A DNA stretch of 64,000 nt from Exiguobacterium sp. s124. Its GTDB lineage: Bacteria; Bacillota; Bacilli; Exiguobacteriales; Exiguobacteriaceae. Positions 36,029 through 44,943 of the stretch are shown here, one piece after another. Below the pieces are notes generated by a model. That model worked only from the letters and a program-made list of their open reading frames with translations. It was not told the origin of the DNA and made no database searches. Position 1 is the stretch's first letter; the number at the start of each line of letters is the position of its first letter. Location: NCBI RefSeq assembly GCF_018617485.1, contig NZ_JACSKH010000001.1, positions 930,001-994,000 on the forward strand, given 5' to 3'. A program made the position numbers and the translations under genes.

Positions 36029-37729
36029 ATGAAGTGGGTCTTTAAACGGAATTTAAGTGAGAAGGCGAAACTACACAATCGATCGAATCGACAGTTCAAA
36101 ATGGCGCACCGTCTCCAATGGACACTCATGCCGATTATTTTACTTGTCTTTACCATTACATTTAGTTGGTTCGCCATAAAGTCGGAACAACTGTTGTCCG
36201 CAGAAATCGAGCAACGCCTCATGCGGGAAGTCACAGTCATGCGAGAATCGGTGAAAACCTCCTACAACGCGTATGTCGCAAACGAGAAGCAACTAAATCG
36301 TTCATTGAAGTCCACGTATATGCAACAAGCTTCTATTCTATCAGGAGATGAATTCGAAGCCGCACAATTTTTAGTACGTGGAGATTCTGTTGATCAATTG
36401 AGTGGATCAAAAGGAATGAAGACAGAGCAGATTATGGAGAAAATTTCACAAACGACGAATACGGAAGTGGAAGAGACAGAAGAATGGTTAATGGCTTCAG
36501 TTACGATACCAGAACTAAAAGCAGATTACGTTCTCGTCGTCACGAAAGAATCTGCGCTCGGTCCAATGGCTGAATTGCGACAATATATCATTTTCATCTT
36601 ATTGATTGCGATGATTGGGATGGCCATCCTCTTCACACGATTCATTCATCGCGAAGTCAAACCGTTGAGTATATTGGCCCATTCATTGCGCCACGCCGTT
36701 GAAACGCGTCGATTCGATGATGTGGCACTCGGAGCAAAATCAAAAGAAATACATATACTCGAAACCGAGTTCAACACATTCATTCATTTATGGAATCAGT
36801 CCATGGACATGATGGGCAAGACAGCGAGCGCATTTCATCAAAGTCTTCCGGTTTTTAAAAAAGAACTGATGAACAGCCATCACCAAGTTGAACAATTCCG
36901 TGAAGTTGCGGCAACAGTTGAACATACGAGTCATTCGTATCAGTCAGTGACGAGCGATTCTACATTTAAAATGAGAGAAGTCACACAACAAATCGAAACG
37001 CTGGAACATCAAATTTCGAGTGTGGACGACCGTGGTAATCGACTGAAATCAATTTTACATGAAGAGCTTGAAACGTTCTCTTCCGTGAAAGAGGCGAGTG
37101 ATTATGTCGAGCAACAAGTGGAGAGCATTCAACAAAAACTTGTGGAAAGTGAGTCGAACTCCTCAAAAGCGGATGAGGCACTAAAGAGCATCCTTTCGGT
37201 GTCGGCAGCCACGAAGATGTTGTCGCTTAACGCGTCGATTGAGGCGGCTCGAGCTGGTGAGCACGGTAAGGGGTTTGCCGTTGTCGCTAGCGAGGTCGGA
37301 AATCTTGCAAAAATGACGAGTGAAGCAACGTTACTCGCAGTCCATGCCATTGAAGCACTGAACGAAGAACGAAAAGACTTACTATTAGAAGTCAATGATT
37401 TTATTAAAGAAGTACAGGTATTAAAAGATGCCGTTTTTCGAGTGGAAGGTGGGATTGAGGTCATTGACCGTGAAATCAAGGTTCAGTTAGATGAGTTTCA
37501 GTCCATCACGGATCAAACCTCACATACAGGAAGACAGCTCTTGCAATTAATTGAATCAAATGAGCGGTTGCGAGAAATCAGTTCGTTACTCGAACGAAAG
37601 TTATTTGAGCTGAACGATGGTGTCGATCGGTGGTCACATGTTCAGTCCGCTTTACAATCTGCAGGTACGGATTTGGGCGACCAAAGTGATGCGTTGAATC
37701 GGACGTTAGAGGAATTATCACCAAAATAA
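36029..37729 (+). CDS. Methyl-accepting chemotaxis-like protein, divergent tip
   Basis: Predicted transmembrane chemoreceptor of 566 residues: TM1 about 32-50, extracellular domain about 51-185, TM2 about 187-206, HAMP-like linker, then a coiled-coil signalling domain. The hairpin core reads [33 protein letters not shown] in two pieces resembling the family, but the canonical QTNLLALNA tip is changed (A for Q, K for N, S for A). No CheW/CheA-binding tail or methylation pentapeptide is seen. Neighbours are not chemotaxis genes. RBS AGAGGTGA precedes ATG 36029. It may be a receptor with altered CheA coupling. Confidence 0.82.
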   Translation: MKWVFKRNLSEKAKLHNRSNRQFKMAHRLQWTLMPIILLVFTITFSWFAIKSEQLLSAEIEQRLMREVTVMRESVKTSYNAYVANEKQLNRSLKSTYMQQASILSGDEFEAAQFLVRGDSVDQLSGSKGMKTEQIMEKISQTTNTEVEETEEWLMASVTIPELKADYVLVVTKESALGPMAELRQYIIFILLIAMIGMAILFTRFIHREVKPLSILAHSLRHAVETRRFDDVALGAKSKEIHILETEFNTFIHLWNQSMDMMGKTASAFHQSLPVFKKELMNSHHQVEQFREVAATVEHTSHSYQSVTSDSTFKMREVTQQIETLEHQISSVDDRGNRLKSILHEELETFSSVKEASDYVEQQVESIQQKLVESESNSSKADEALKSILSVSAATKMLSLNASIEAARAGEHGKGFAVVASEVGNLAKMTSEATLLAVHAIEALNEERKDLLLEVNDFIKEVQVLKDAVFRVEGGIEVIDREIKVQLDEFQSITDQTSHTGRQLLQLIESNERLREISSLLERKLFELNDGVDRWSHVQSALQSAGTDLGDQSDALNRTLEELSPK

Positions 37730-37774
37730 AAACAACGACGAGCGTTTACGAAGACGCTTGTCGTTGTTTTTTTT
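37728..37774. terminator. Bidirectional terminator after the chemoreceptor
   Basis: AACAACGACGAGCGT (37731-37745) pairs with ACGCTTGTCGTTGTT (37754-37768), one G-U pair, then a T-run. The left loop edge contains the stop codon of the convergent gene. Confidence 0.85.
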
Positions 37775-38204
37775 GTGGCACTTTCGTTAAAGGGTAGGTG
37801 ATATATCCGAGTCCAATGATGAAACCAATCGATATAAGGGAAGGGTTCATATGGTATAACGTCACTAATAAAATAGTCGGAACGAATGTCATCGACACGG
37901 TATATGGCCAAGCTTGACGGTAGGCCCACATGTTTTTCGAGTAGACTTTTGTAAACAACTGAACGTATAAAGCCATGATGGCGACCCAAAGTAAATAGAA
38001 AAAGAAGATGGCGAATCCATGTAAGAATAGCCACATCGGAATGAAAAAGTCAGGACGAATCACAACAAAGTCCAAGACGGTGATCAGGAGCGTCAACACG
38101 AGAGTGGCTCCCATATAGGCATGAAGCGGAGCGAGTCGAAGGCGTAGTGTTCGCTTTGATGGCACTAAACTTGTTCGAAGGAACGTAAAGATGGTGGACA
38201 ACAT
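37746..38204 (-). CDS. Four-helix membrane protein of unknown function
   Basis: A 152-residue polytopic protein with about four TM helices (near 28-50, 57-82, 100-120, 122-140). It has basic ends and no catalytic motif. The frame has membrane-protein composition, in contrast to the overlapping reverse frame at 37642-38034. No family assigned. It sits alone between the chemoreceptor and the phosphate symporter and shares a terminator with the former. Confidence 0.7.
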   Translation of the reverse strand: MLSTIFTFLRTSLVPSKRTLRLRLAPLHAYMGATLVLTLLITVLDFVVIRPDFFIPMWLFLHGFAIFFFYLLWVAIMALYVQLFTKVYSKNMWAYRQAWPYTVSMTFVPTILLVTLYHMNPSLISIGFIIGLGYITYPLTKVPQKKQRQASS

Positions 38205-38292
38205 GCTAAAAACTCCAATCTGTTATATTACAACTAATAGAAAAATGGTTAAAATAGTACAGTGTTTTAATAAAACTTTTACATAAAACGTG

Positions 38293-38322
38293 TTTACATG
38301 AAGACGCCGATGAAGGCATAAT
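38293..38322 (+). promoter_or_regulatory. Promoter of the Na/Pi symporter gene
   Basis: TTTACA at 38293-38298 and CATAAT at 38317-38322, spacer 18. No Pho-box array with 11-base period is seen here, unlike pstS. Confidence 0.5.
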
Positions 38323-38384
38323 GAGTAGGGCATTAAAAACCAAGCAAATCCAACCAATTCTTAATTAAAAGGAGTACAAAAATC

Positions 38385-40028
38385 GTGGAATACAATTTGC
38401 AAGAAATGTTATTCATGTTTTTTGGAGGTCTAGGGATCTTCCTCTTCGGGATCAAATCGATGGGAGACGGACTCCAAAAGTCTGCAGGGAATCGCCTGCG
38501 TGACATCCTAGATAAGTATACAACGAATCCATTCCTTGGTGTACTCGCCGGGATCATCGTTACTGTATTGATTCAATCTTCTTCAGGTACAACCGTTATT
38601 ACGGTCGGACTTGTTAGCGCCGGCTTCATGACACTCCGTCAAGCAATCGGAGTCATCATGGGGGCAAACATCGGTACAACGGTGACAGCATTTATCATCG
38701 GATTCGATGTCGGTGAGTATTCACTCCCGATGATTGCAATCGGTGCAGTCTTACTCTTCTTCTTTAAGAAAGAGCGTTACCAGCACCTTGGACAAGTTAT
38801 CTTTGGCCTCGGGGCATTGTTCTATGGTCTTGAGTTGATGGGCGACGGAATGCGTCCGCTCCGCTCAAGTGAGTATTTCATCGACTTGACGCAATCAATG
38901 AGTGACAATCCGTTCCTCGGTGTCATCGTCGGTACGGTATTTACAGTCATCGTCCAGTCATCTTCTGCAACAATCGGAATTTTGCAAGAGCTCTATGCGG
39001 GTGGTTCAATCGATTTGGATGCCGCTCTTCCGGTATTGTTTGGTGACAACATTGGTACGACAATCACAGCCATTTTGGCATCAATCGGTGCATCAGTTGC
39101 CGCACGTCGCGCAGCTGCAGCGCATGTTATCTTTAACTTAATCGGAACAACGATCTTCATGATCTTGTTAATTCCGTTCACAAACTATATTTATTGGATT
39201 ACAGACTTCTTGGCAATTGAAGACAAGATGCAAATTGCATTCGCACACGGTACGTTTAACGTCGTCAACACTTTCGTCCAGTTCTGGTTCATCGGGTCGA
39301 TTGCGTGGATCGTGACGAAATTGGTGCCTGGTGAAGATTCAATCGTCGATACGAAAGCACAGCATTTGGATCCAATCTTCATTCAACAGTCGCCATCGAT
39401 CGCAGTGGAACAAGCGAAATACGAAGTCATCCGCATGGGAGATTTCGCAAAACTTGGTCTTGACGAAGCGCGTAACTATTTGACAACAGGCGACAAGAAA
39501 CATGCTGAAAAGTCAGCGCATATCGAAGAAGCATTGAACTCGTTGAATGCTAAAATTACAGATTACCTCGTAAAATTGGCAGCTGTCGATTTGACCGAGC
39601 AAGAATCACAAGAACACAAGACGCTCATGCATGCGATCAACGATATCGAACGAATCGGTGACCACGTTGAAAACATCATTGAGTTGATTGACTATAAGAC
39701 TGCTACGAAAGTGACACTTTCAGCAGATGCTCAAAAAGAATTGACTGAAATGTATGACCTCACACGCGAAACGTTAGAGAAATCCCTTCAGACGTTAGCG
39801 AGCGGTGACATGGTCGAAGCACGTAAAGTCATCGAAATGGAAGCGAAACTCGATATGCTCGAGCGTCAATTCCGTAAAAACCATGTTGTTCGCTTGAACA
39901 CGGGTGCTTGTGATGGACAAGCAGGTATGTTCTTTGTCGACATGCTCTCAAACCTTGAGCGGATCGGTGACCATGCCATGAACATCACAGAAATCACACT
40001 TGAAGATGCGAACGAAGTAACTGTATAA
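38385..40028 (+). CDS. Na/phosphate cotransporter with PhoU-like C-terminal domain
   Basis: Low-affinity sodium-dependent phosphate symporter of the NptA/PNaS family, 547 residues. Two inverted Na_Pi repeats in the first 310 residues carry paired signature motifs VLIQSSSGTTVITVGL and VIVQSSSATIGIL (the QSSS motif), and the last 180 residues are a PhoU-like helical bundle. GTG 38385 follows AAAAGGAG. It offers a second phosphate entry route beside the Pst system 6 kb away. Confidence 0.93.
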   Translation: MEYNLQEMLFMFFGGLGIFLFGIKSMGDGLQKSAGNRLRDILDKYTTNPFLGVLAGIIVTVLIQSSSGTTVITVGLVSAGFMTLRQAIGVIMGANIGTTVTAFIIGFDVGEYSLPMIAIGAVLLFFFKKERYQHLGQVIFGLGALFYGLELMGDGMRPLRSSEYFIDLTQSMSDNPFLGVIVGTVFTVIVQSSSATIGILQELYAGGSIDLDAALPVLFGDNIGTTITAILASIGASVAARRAAAAHVIFNLIGTTIFMILLIPFTNYIYWITDFLAIEDKMQIAFAHGTFNVVNTFVQFWFIGSIAWIVTKLVPGEDSIVDTKAQHLDPIFIQQSPSIAVEQAKYEVIRMGDFAKLGLDEARNYLTTGDKKHAEKSAHIEEALNSLNAKITDYLVKLAAVDLTEQESQEHKTLMHAINDIERIGDHVENIIELIDYKTATKVTLSADAQKELTEMYDLTRETLEKSLQTLASGDMVEARKVIEMEAKLDMLERQFRKNHVVRLNTGACDGQAGMFFVDMLSNLERIGDHAMNITEITLEDANEVTV

Positions 40029-40036
40029 AGATGGAG

Positions 40037-40065
40037 CACTCCGGCTAAATAGTCGGAGTGTTTTT
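40037..40065 (+). terminator. Terminator after the Na/Pi symporter gene
   Basis: CACTCCG (40037-40043) with CGGAGTG (40054-40060), 10-base loop, five T. Confidence 0.78.
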
Positions 40066-40088
40066 CTGTACTTAGCAAGGAATTTTCC

Positions 40089-40117
40089 TTGACACTGTAT
40101 AACATATTCAGTATATT
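40089..40117 (+). promoter_or_regulatory. Strong promoter of the tRNA pair
   Basis: A perfect TTGACA at 40089-40094 and TATATT at 40112-40117 with a 17-base spacer, 19 bases before the first tRNA. Confidence 0.82.
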
Positions 40118-40135
40118 ATTACTGTATAACAACAT

Positions 40136-40209
40136 GGCGGTGTAGCTCAGATGGCTAGAGCGTACGGTTCATACCCGTGAGGTCGTGGGTTCGACTCCCT
40201 CCGCCGCTA
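40136..40209 (+). tRNA. trnM: tRNA-Met (CAT), elongator type
   Basis: Cloverleaf: acceptor GGCGGTG/CGCCGCT with discriminator A, D-arm GCTC/GAGC, anticodon stem TACGG/CCGTG with loop TTCATAC (anticodon CAT), T-loop TTCGACT. It resembles the Bacillus and Mycoplasma elongator tRNA-Met sequence, not the initiator (which starts CGCGGG). The 3' CCA is not encoded. The T-stem has one T-T mismatch (GTGGG against CCCTC). Confidence 0.92.
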
Positions 40210-40216
40210 TTTATAA

Positions 40217-40290
40217 GGACCCTTAGCTCAGCTGGTTAGAGCAGACGGCTCATAACCGTCCGGTCGTAGGTTCAAGTCCTACAGGGTCCA
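40217..40290 (+). tRNA. trnI: tRNA-Ile2 (CAT anticodon, predicted lysidine-modified)
   Basis: Cloverleaf: acceptor GGACCCT/AGGGTCC with discriminator A, D-arm GCTC/GAGC, anticodon stem GACGG/CCGTC with loop CTCATAA, T-arm GTAGG/CCTAC. Anticodon CAT by DNA, but GGACC acceptor and CTCATAA loop match the minor tRNA-Ile that TilS modifies at C34 to read AUA. CCA is not encoded. Seven bases after tRNA-Met, same transcript. An automatic caller would label it tRNA-Met. Confidence 0.85.
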
Positions 40291-40294
40291 TTCC

Positions 40295-40328
40295 AAAACA
40301 ACTTTCATTTTGTGAAAGTTGTTTTTTT
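40295..40328 (+). terminator. Terminator of the tRNA operon
   Basis: AAAACAACTTTCA (40295-40307), loop TTTTG, TGAAAGTTGTTTT then more T: strong intrinsic terminator. Confidence 0.9.
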
Positions 40329-40404
40329 GTTTTCAATCTAAATTTCATGGGTAAATACTCGTTAGCATTTTGTTTTTTGAAAAATATGAAATGAGGCGGA
40401 CAAA

Positions 40405-41877
40405 ATGGAACGAAACCACACCATGATGCAGTTTTTTGAATGGCATGTCGAAGCGGATCAAAAACATTGGAAGCGGTTAAAAGAGAGAGCAGAAGATTTA
40501 AATAAAGCCGGAATTACAGCGCTCTGGTTACCTCCTGTCACAAAAGGACAGAGTGATAAGGACACGGGTTATGGCATTTATGACTTATATGATTTAGGAG
40601 AGTTCGATCAAAAAGGATCGATTGCCACAAAATATGGCACGAAGAAAGAACTTCTTGAAGCGACATCGTTCTGTCAGCAAGAACTAGGGATGCAAATTTA
40701 TATGGACGTCGTTATGAATCATAAAGCAGGTGCGGATGCGACCGAGAAGTTTGAAGTGCTAGAAGTGGACCCGGATGACCGCACAAAAGTCCTTTCAGAT
40801 GAGCCTTTTGAAATCGAGGGATGGACAAAGTTTGATTATGAAGCCCGGGATGGGAAATACTCTTCGTTCAAATGGGACTTCACTCATTTTAATGGGACCG
40901 ATTACGATGCGGCGACAGACCGTTCCGGGATTTTCTTCATTGTTGGAGAAAACAAGAGATGGAATGATAATGTCGATGATGAATTCGGTGTGTATGATTA
41001 TTTGATGTTCGCGAACATCGATTATCATCATCCTGAAGTCAGGGAAGAAGTGCTGAATTGGGGTAAATGGTTCATTGAGGAAACGAAGTGTGACGGATTC
41101 CGATTGGATGCAATCAAACATATCAACTACGATTTCGTCAAAGAGTTCAGTCAAACGATGCGAGAAGAGAAAGGCGACCAATTCTATTTCGTCGGAGAGT
41201 TTTGGAAATCAGATCTCGATGCTTGCCGCGAATTTCTCGATAACATCGATTACCACGTCGATTTGTTCGATGTTCCTCTCCACTATAAACTGCATCAAGC
41301 CTCGGAGGAAGGTGCCTCGTTCGATATGCGAACCATTTTTGATGACACGCTCGTCCAGTCACACCCGCTTCACGCGGTAACGTTCGTGGACAATCACGAT
41401 TCACAGCCTGAAGAGGCGCTTGAGTCATGGGTGAAAGATTGGTTCAAGCAAATCGCATACGGTCTCGTTTTACTTCGTAAAGATGGCTATCCATGTGTGT
41501 TCTATGGAGATTATTATGGCATAGATGGCCCTCACCCAACCGACGGAATGAAGCTAGCCATCGATACACTTCTTTATGCTCGTCGAGAAAAAGCTTACGG
41601 GGAACAGGACGACTATTTCGATGATTCAAACGTCATCGGATGGGTGCGTAAGGGTGTGGAAGAAATTGAACGTTCAGGATGTGCCGTTCTCATCTCAACT
41701 TCGGACGAGGCTGAAAAGCGTATGTTCGTCGGGGAAGAGCGAGCTGGTGAAACATGGGTCGACTTGACGAATACGCGTGAAGATAAAATTGAGATTGATG
41801 ATGAAGGATTTGGGGTATTTAAAGTGGCGGCGGGATCAATTTCGGTCTGGGCATTACCAGAAGAAGATGTAGAGTGA
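40405..41877 (+). CDS. Cytoplasmic alpha-amylase (GH13)
   Basis: Glycoside hydrolase 13 (subfamily 5-like) alpha-amylase cleaving alpha-1,4-glucans. It is 490 residues without signal peptide, beginning RNHTMMQFFEWHV, so it acts inside the cell on glycogen or imported maltodextrins. Catalytic residues: nucleophile D235 (GFRLDAIKH), acid/base E265 (FVGEFW), transition-state D332 (VDNHDSQP); also DVVMNHK region I. GAGGCGG precedes the ATG. The DUF4912-GH57 pair 8 kb downstream is a possible partner in alpha-glucan metabolism. Confidence 0.94.
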   Translation: MERNHTMMQFFEWHVEADQKHWKRLKERAEDLNKAGITALWLPPVTKGQSDKDTGYGIYDLYDLGEFDQKGSIATKYGTKKELLEATSFCQQELGMQIYMDVVMNHKAGADATEKFEVLEVDPDDRTKVLSDEPFEIEGWTKFDYEARDGKYSSFKWDFTHFNGTDYDAATDRSGIFFIVGENKRWNDNVDDEFGVYDYLMFANIDYHHPEVREEVLNWGKWFIEETKCDGFRLDAIKHINYDFVKEFSQTMREEKGDQFYFVGEFWKSDLDACREFLDNIDYHVDLFDVPLHYKLHQASEEGASFDMRTIFDDTLVQSHPLHAVTFVDNHDSQPEEALESWVKDWFKQIAYGLVLLRKDGYPCVFYGDYYGIDGPHPTDGMKLAIDTLLYARREKAYGEQDDYFDDSNVIGWVRKGVEEIERSGCAVLISTSDEAEKRMFVGEERAGETWVDLTNTREDKIEIDDEGFGVFKVAAGSISVWALPEEDVE

Positions 41878-41961
41878 GGCATTACAATTGAGTCGACCGT
41901 CACAAATCTGTTACATTTATAACGAACGATGTTCAAAACAATTTTAAGGGGGATTTTAGTA

Positions 41962-42570
41962 ATGGCTAAATTTGAATTACCACAACTTGATTACGCATAT
42001 GATGCACTCGAACCACACATTGACGCACGCACGATGGAAATCCACCACACGAAACACCACAACACTTACGTCACAAACGTAAACAATGCACTCGAAGGAA
42101 AAGACGTGGAGTACTCTTCACTCGAAGACTTGCTCCAAAAAATCGATTCACTTCCTGCTGACATTCAAACTGCTGTCCGTAACAATGGTGGCGGTCACTG
42201 GAACCACTCGTTCTTCTGGAAACTCTTGAAGAAAAACGAGAATGGCACACCGTCTGGCGAACTCGCTGCTGCAATCGATGAGTCGTTCGGTAGCTTCGAT
42301 GCATTCAAAGACGAATTCACAAAAGCTGCAACAACTCGTTTCGGATCAGGATGGGCATGGCTCGTCGTGAAGAACGGTAAACTTGAAGTGACGTCTACAC
42401 CAAACCAAGATTCACCGATTATGGAAGGCGTTTCGCCAATCCTCGGACTTGACGTTTGGGAGCACGCTTACTACTTGAACTACCAAAACCGTCGTCCTGA
42501 CTATATCAATGCATTCTTCCACGTCATCGACTGGGATTATGTTGCGAAATTGTACGCTGACGCAAAATAA
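41962..42570 (+). CDS. sodA: Superoxide dismutase (Mn/Fe)
   Basis: Converts superoxide to oxygen and hydrogen peroxide. It is 202 residues. Metal ligands: H28 (EIHHTKHH), His in [12 protein letters not shown], Asp and His in [10 protein letters not shown]. Manganese is most likely for Bacillales. ATG 41962 follows AAGGGGG at 41946-41952; an in-frame upstream ATG at 41929 would add 11 residues foreign to the family. Location upstream of pbpA and pst matches B. subtilis. Confidence 0.96.
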   Translation: MAKFELPQLDYAYDALEPHIDARTMEIHHTKHHNTYVTNVNNALEGKDVEYSSLEDLLQKIDSLPADIQTAVRNNGGGHWNHSFFWKLLKKNENGTPSGELAAAIDESFGSFDAFKDEFTKAATTRFGSGWAWLVVKNGKLEVTSTPNQDSPIMEGVSPILGLDVWEHAYYLNYQNRRPDYINAFFHVIDWDYVAKLYADAK

Positions 42571-42576
42571 GCCGAC

Positions 42577-42614
42577 AAACCCTGAGATTCTTCATAGAGT
42601 CTCGGGTTTTTTTG
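42577..42614 (+). terminator. Terminator after sodA
   Basis: AAACCCTGAGATTC pairs with GAGTCTCGGGTTT (one bulge, one G-U pair) and is followed by seven T. Confidence 0.82.
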
Positions 42615-42625
42615 TGTCTTTCATT

Positions 42626-42641
42626 AATTTGTAAACAAATT
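42626..42641. promoter_or_regulatory. Perfect palindrome in the pbpA promoter region
   Basis: AATTTGT (42626-42632), AA, ACAAATT (42635-42641): a 7-bp inverted repeat overlapping possible -10 sequences (TATGAT, TATAGT). Operator-like, regulator unknown. Confidence 0.4.
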
Positions 42642-42727
42642 ATGATATAGTGAAAAACGGACAAAATAATAGATGACCATGTACTCTATATTATAGAAGG
42701 AATCGATTGTGGAAGGAGATAACGGAC

Positions 42728-44791
42728 TTGGCTAAAAATCGTGTGAAAGTGCCGAAAAAACGGCGAAACCACTTACCGTTACGTTTGAATTTGTTATTTT
42801 TCATCGTCTTCGTTCTATTTGCGACCTTGATTTTTCGATTAGGTGTCGTTCAAATCGTGAATGGAGAATTGATTGCGCGTGAAGTACAAAAAACGGAGTC
42901 AAGTAAGATTAAATACGAGGTACCACGAGGGAAAATTTATGACCGTAACGGTCAAGTGCTCGCGGATACGATTTCGAACTACTCGATCATGTATCGACGT
43001 TCGCAAGTGACGAAAGCGGATGAACGTTTAGATGTCGCCAAAAAGTTGTCAGAAATCGTCGATATTCCAGAAAAGGATCGCAAAATGACGGAACGTGACC
43101 GCAAAGACTACTGGATTGCGACGAATCCTGAATTGGCACAAGAACGCACGCAGGCATTGTTGGAAGAGTTACCAGAAGATGAGCGAGCTGCGTTGTCCAA
43201 CCAGGACGTGGATCGACTCTTGCTCGACTCTATCACAGAAGAAGAAATCACGTTCGATGATGCGACCGAAGAAATCATCGCGATTAAACATAATATGGAG
43301 AGCGGCTATGCGCTCGATCCACAAGTCATCAAAATCGGCGCCAGCCCGAAAGAGATGGCAGTCATTGAAGAGAACTTAGAAATGTTGCCAGGCGTGAGTG
43401 TCGAACCATACTACCAACGGGACTATCCGTTCGATGAGACGTTCAAGAGCTTTTTAGGAAGCTATCGTCAAATCCCAGCCGAACAACGAGCTTCTTATCA
43501 GGCGAAAGGGTACGGATTGAATGACCGGGTCGGGACGTCCTACTTGGAGCAACAATATGAAGATGTCCTTCGCGGGACGCCTGCCTACGATGTGTTCACG
43601 ACATATAAAGGTGAACCGGTCGGGGAGCCGACACGCGTGAGTGGGAACCCGGGGAAAGATATCGTGTTGTCGACTGACATTGAATTCCAGAAAGAAGTCG
43701 ACGAGATTTTGAAAAAAGCGATTCGTGCCGGACGCTCTGGAAGTCCTCATTTCGATCGCGCGTTCGCTGTCGTCATGAACCCGCAGACAGGTGAACTACT
43801 CGCCTTGTCAGGACAGGAGCTTGATTTAGAGACGAATGAGTTCAATGACGTCTCAACAGGGACTGTGCTTCGTGCCAGCCAAATTGGGTCAACCATCAAA
43901 GGGGCGACCGTCGCCTATGGATTTGAAGAAGGCGTCGTCGAGCCAGGAGAGTATATTTATGATGCGCCGATTAAAATTGGATCATCTACCAAAGCCTCTT
44001 ACCGCAATATGGGGAACATTAACGATTTAGATGCACTCGCTATGTCGTCAAACATTTATATGTTCCAAATCGCGTTACGTTTAGCTGACTATTATTCTAC
44101 CGGACAAATCGTCGGGGATAATGTCACACAAGCATTTGAAACGATGGAACATTACTATAAACAGTTTGGTCTCGGAATCGAGACTGGGATTGATTTACCG
44201 TTCGAGTCGATCGGATTCCGTAGCGTTCCCGACCGTGTCACGCTCCTCATGGATATGTCGATCGGACAGTATATCTCGTATACGCCGATCCAATTGGCAC
44301 AATATACGTCTACGTTAGCGAATGGCGGTTATCGCATTCAGCCACACTTACTAAAAGAAATCATTGAGCCGGGTTCGCTCGATGAAAACAAGAAGCAAGT
44401 CGTCAGCACGTTCCAACCAAACGCGTTGAATAAAGTGGATATTCAAGACGAGTATATTGAGCGGGTTCGTGAAGGGTATCGTCAAGGGGTTGAATCTTCG
44501 TCTGGATCATCTCGAATCTTGCAACAGACAGGGATGACTGCGGCCGGTAAGACCGGAACAGCGCAGGCCATTGCTGAAGGTGCAGACGGTCAGGCGAAAC
44601 GGAACGCAAAAGGGGAACCAATCAAGACGCTTAACTCGAACCACGTCGGTTGGGCACCGTTTGATGATCCTGAAATCGCATGGGCGATTATCATGCCTGG
44701 ACTTGAGGCGGAAGGAATCAACACTCGGGTCGCGCACGATATTATGAAAGCTTACTTTAATTTAGAAGACGTGAATGCAATGCTTCAATGA
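42728..44791 (+). CDS. pbpA: Class B penicillin-binding protein (PBP2A/PbpA-like transpeptidase)
   Basis: Monofunctional D,D-transpeptidase cross-linking peptidoglycan, probably for cell elongation. It is 687 residues from TTG 42728: short basic cytoplasmic start, TM about 22-42, PBP dimerisation domain (YEVPRGKIYDRNGQVLAD) with a long insert, then the transpeptidase domain with SxxK (GSTIKG, S388), SxN (MSSNIYM) and KTG (AGKTGTA). GGAAGGAG at 42711-42718 supports TTG 42728; TTG 42707 is another option. Its position after sodA matches B. subtilis pbpA. Confidence 0.94.
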   Translation: MAKNRVKVPKKRRNHLPLRLNLLFFIVFVLFATLIFRLGVVQIVNGELIAREVQKTESSKIKYEVPRGKIYDRNGQVLADTISNYSIMYRRSQVTKADERLDVAKKLSEIVDIPEKDRKMTERDRKDYWIATNPELAQERTQALLEELPEDERAALSNQDVDRLLLDSITEEEITFDDATEEIIAIKHNMESGYALDPQVIKIGASPKEMAVIEENLEMLPGVSVEPYYQRDYPFDETFKSFLGSYRQIPAEQRASYQAKGYGLNDRVGTSYLEQQYEDVLRGTPAYDVFTTYKGEPVGEPTRVSGNPGKDIVLSTDIEFQKEVDEILKKAIRAGRSGSPHFDRAFAVVMNPQTGELLALSGQELDLETNEFNDVSTGTVLRASQIGSTIKGATVAYGFEEGVVEPGEYIYDAPIKIGSSTKASYRNMGNINDLDALAMSSNIYMFQIALRLADYYSTGQIVGDNVTQAFETMEHYYKQFGLGIETGIDLPFESIGFRSVPDRVTLLMDMSIGQYISYTPIQLAQYTSTLANGGYRIQPHLLKEIIEPGSLDENKKQVVSTFQPNALNKVDIQDEYIERVREGYRQGVESSSGSSRILQQTGMTAAGKTGTAQAIAEGADGQAKRNAKGEPIKTLNSNHVGWAPFDDPEIAWAIIMPGLEAEGINTRVAHDIMKAYFNLEDVNAMLQ

Positions 44792-44820
44792 AAGGAGTCA
44801 CTTCGGTGACTTCTTTTTTG
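44792..44820 (+). terminator. Terminator after pbpA
   Basis: AAGGAGTCAC (44792-44801), TTCG tetraloop, GTGACTTCTT (44806-44815), then T-run. It ends 3 bases before the first Pho box. Confidence 0.88.
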
Positions 44821-44822
44821 TC

Positions 44823-44861
44823 TTTACAATTCTTTTACGTTCCGTTTATTTCTCGTTAATA
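44823..44861 (+). promoter_or_regulatory. PhoP-binding Pho-box array upstream of pstS
   Basis: Four direct hexamers TTTACA (44823), TTTACG (44834), TTTATT (44845) and TTAATA (44856), each exactly 11 bases apart (6 + 5), match the Bacillus PhoP site TT(A/C/T)A(C/T)A. A possible -10 element (TATTAA at 44876-44881) follows. This indicates induction of pstSCAB-phoU by PhoPR under phosphate limitation. Confidence 0.88.
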
Positions 44862-44943
44862 GAAGTTCATTAGGATATTAATTGTAGGACAGAACAACAG
44901 ATCCACAACAAAAATCAAAGCAAACTCAAGGAGGACGTCACAA

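Noticed and set aside
37642-38034. Reverse-strand frame overlapping the end of the chemoreceptor gene
   Set aside because: The other reverse frame (37746-38204) has clear membrane helices and a stop at the shared terminator; this one is mixed in composition and runs into the chemoreceptor.
38205-38384. Possible Pho box before the Na/Pi symporter gene (two TTTACA-like hexamers)
   Set aside because: The hexamers are not on the 11-base grid seen at pstS; more likely just the -35 box and AT-rich background.
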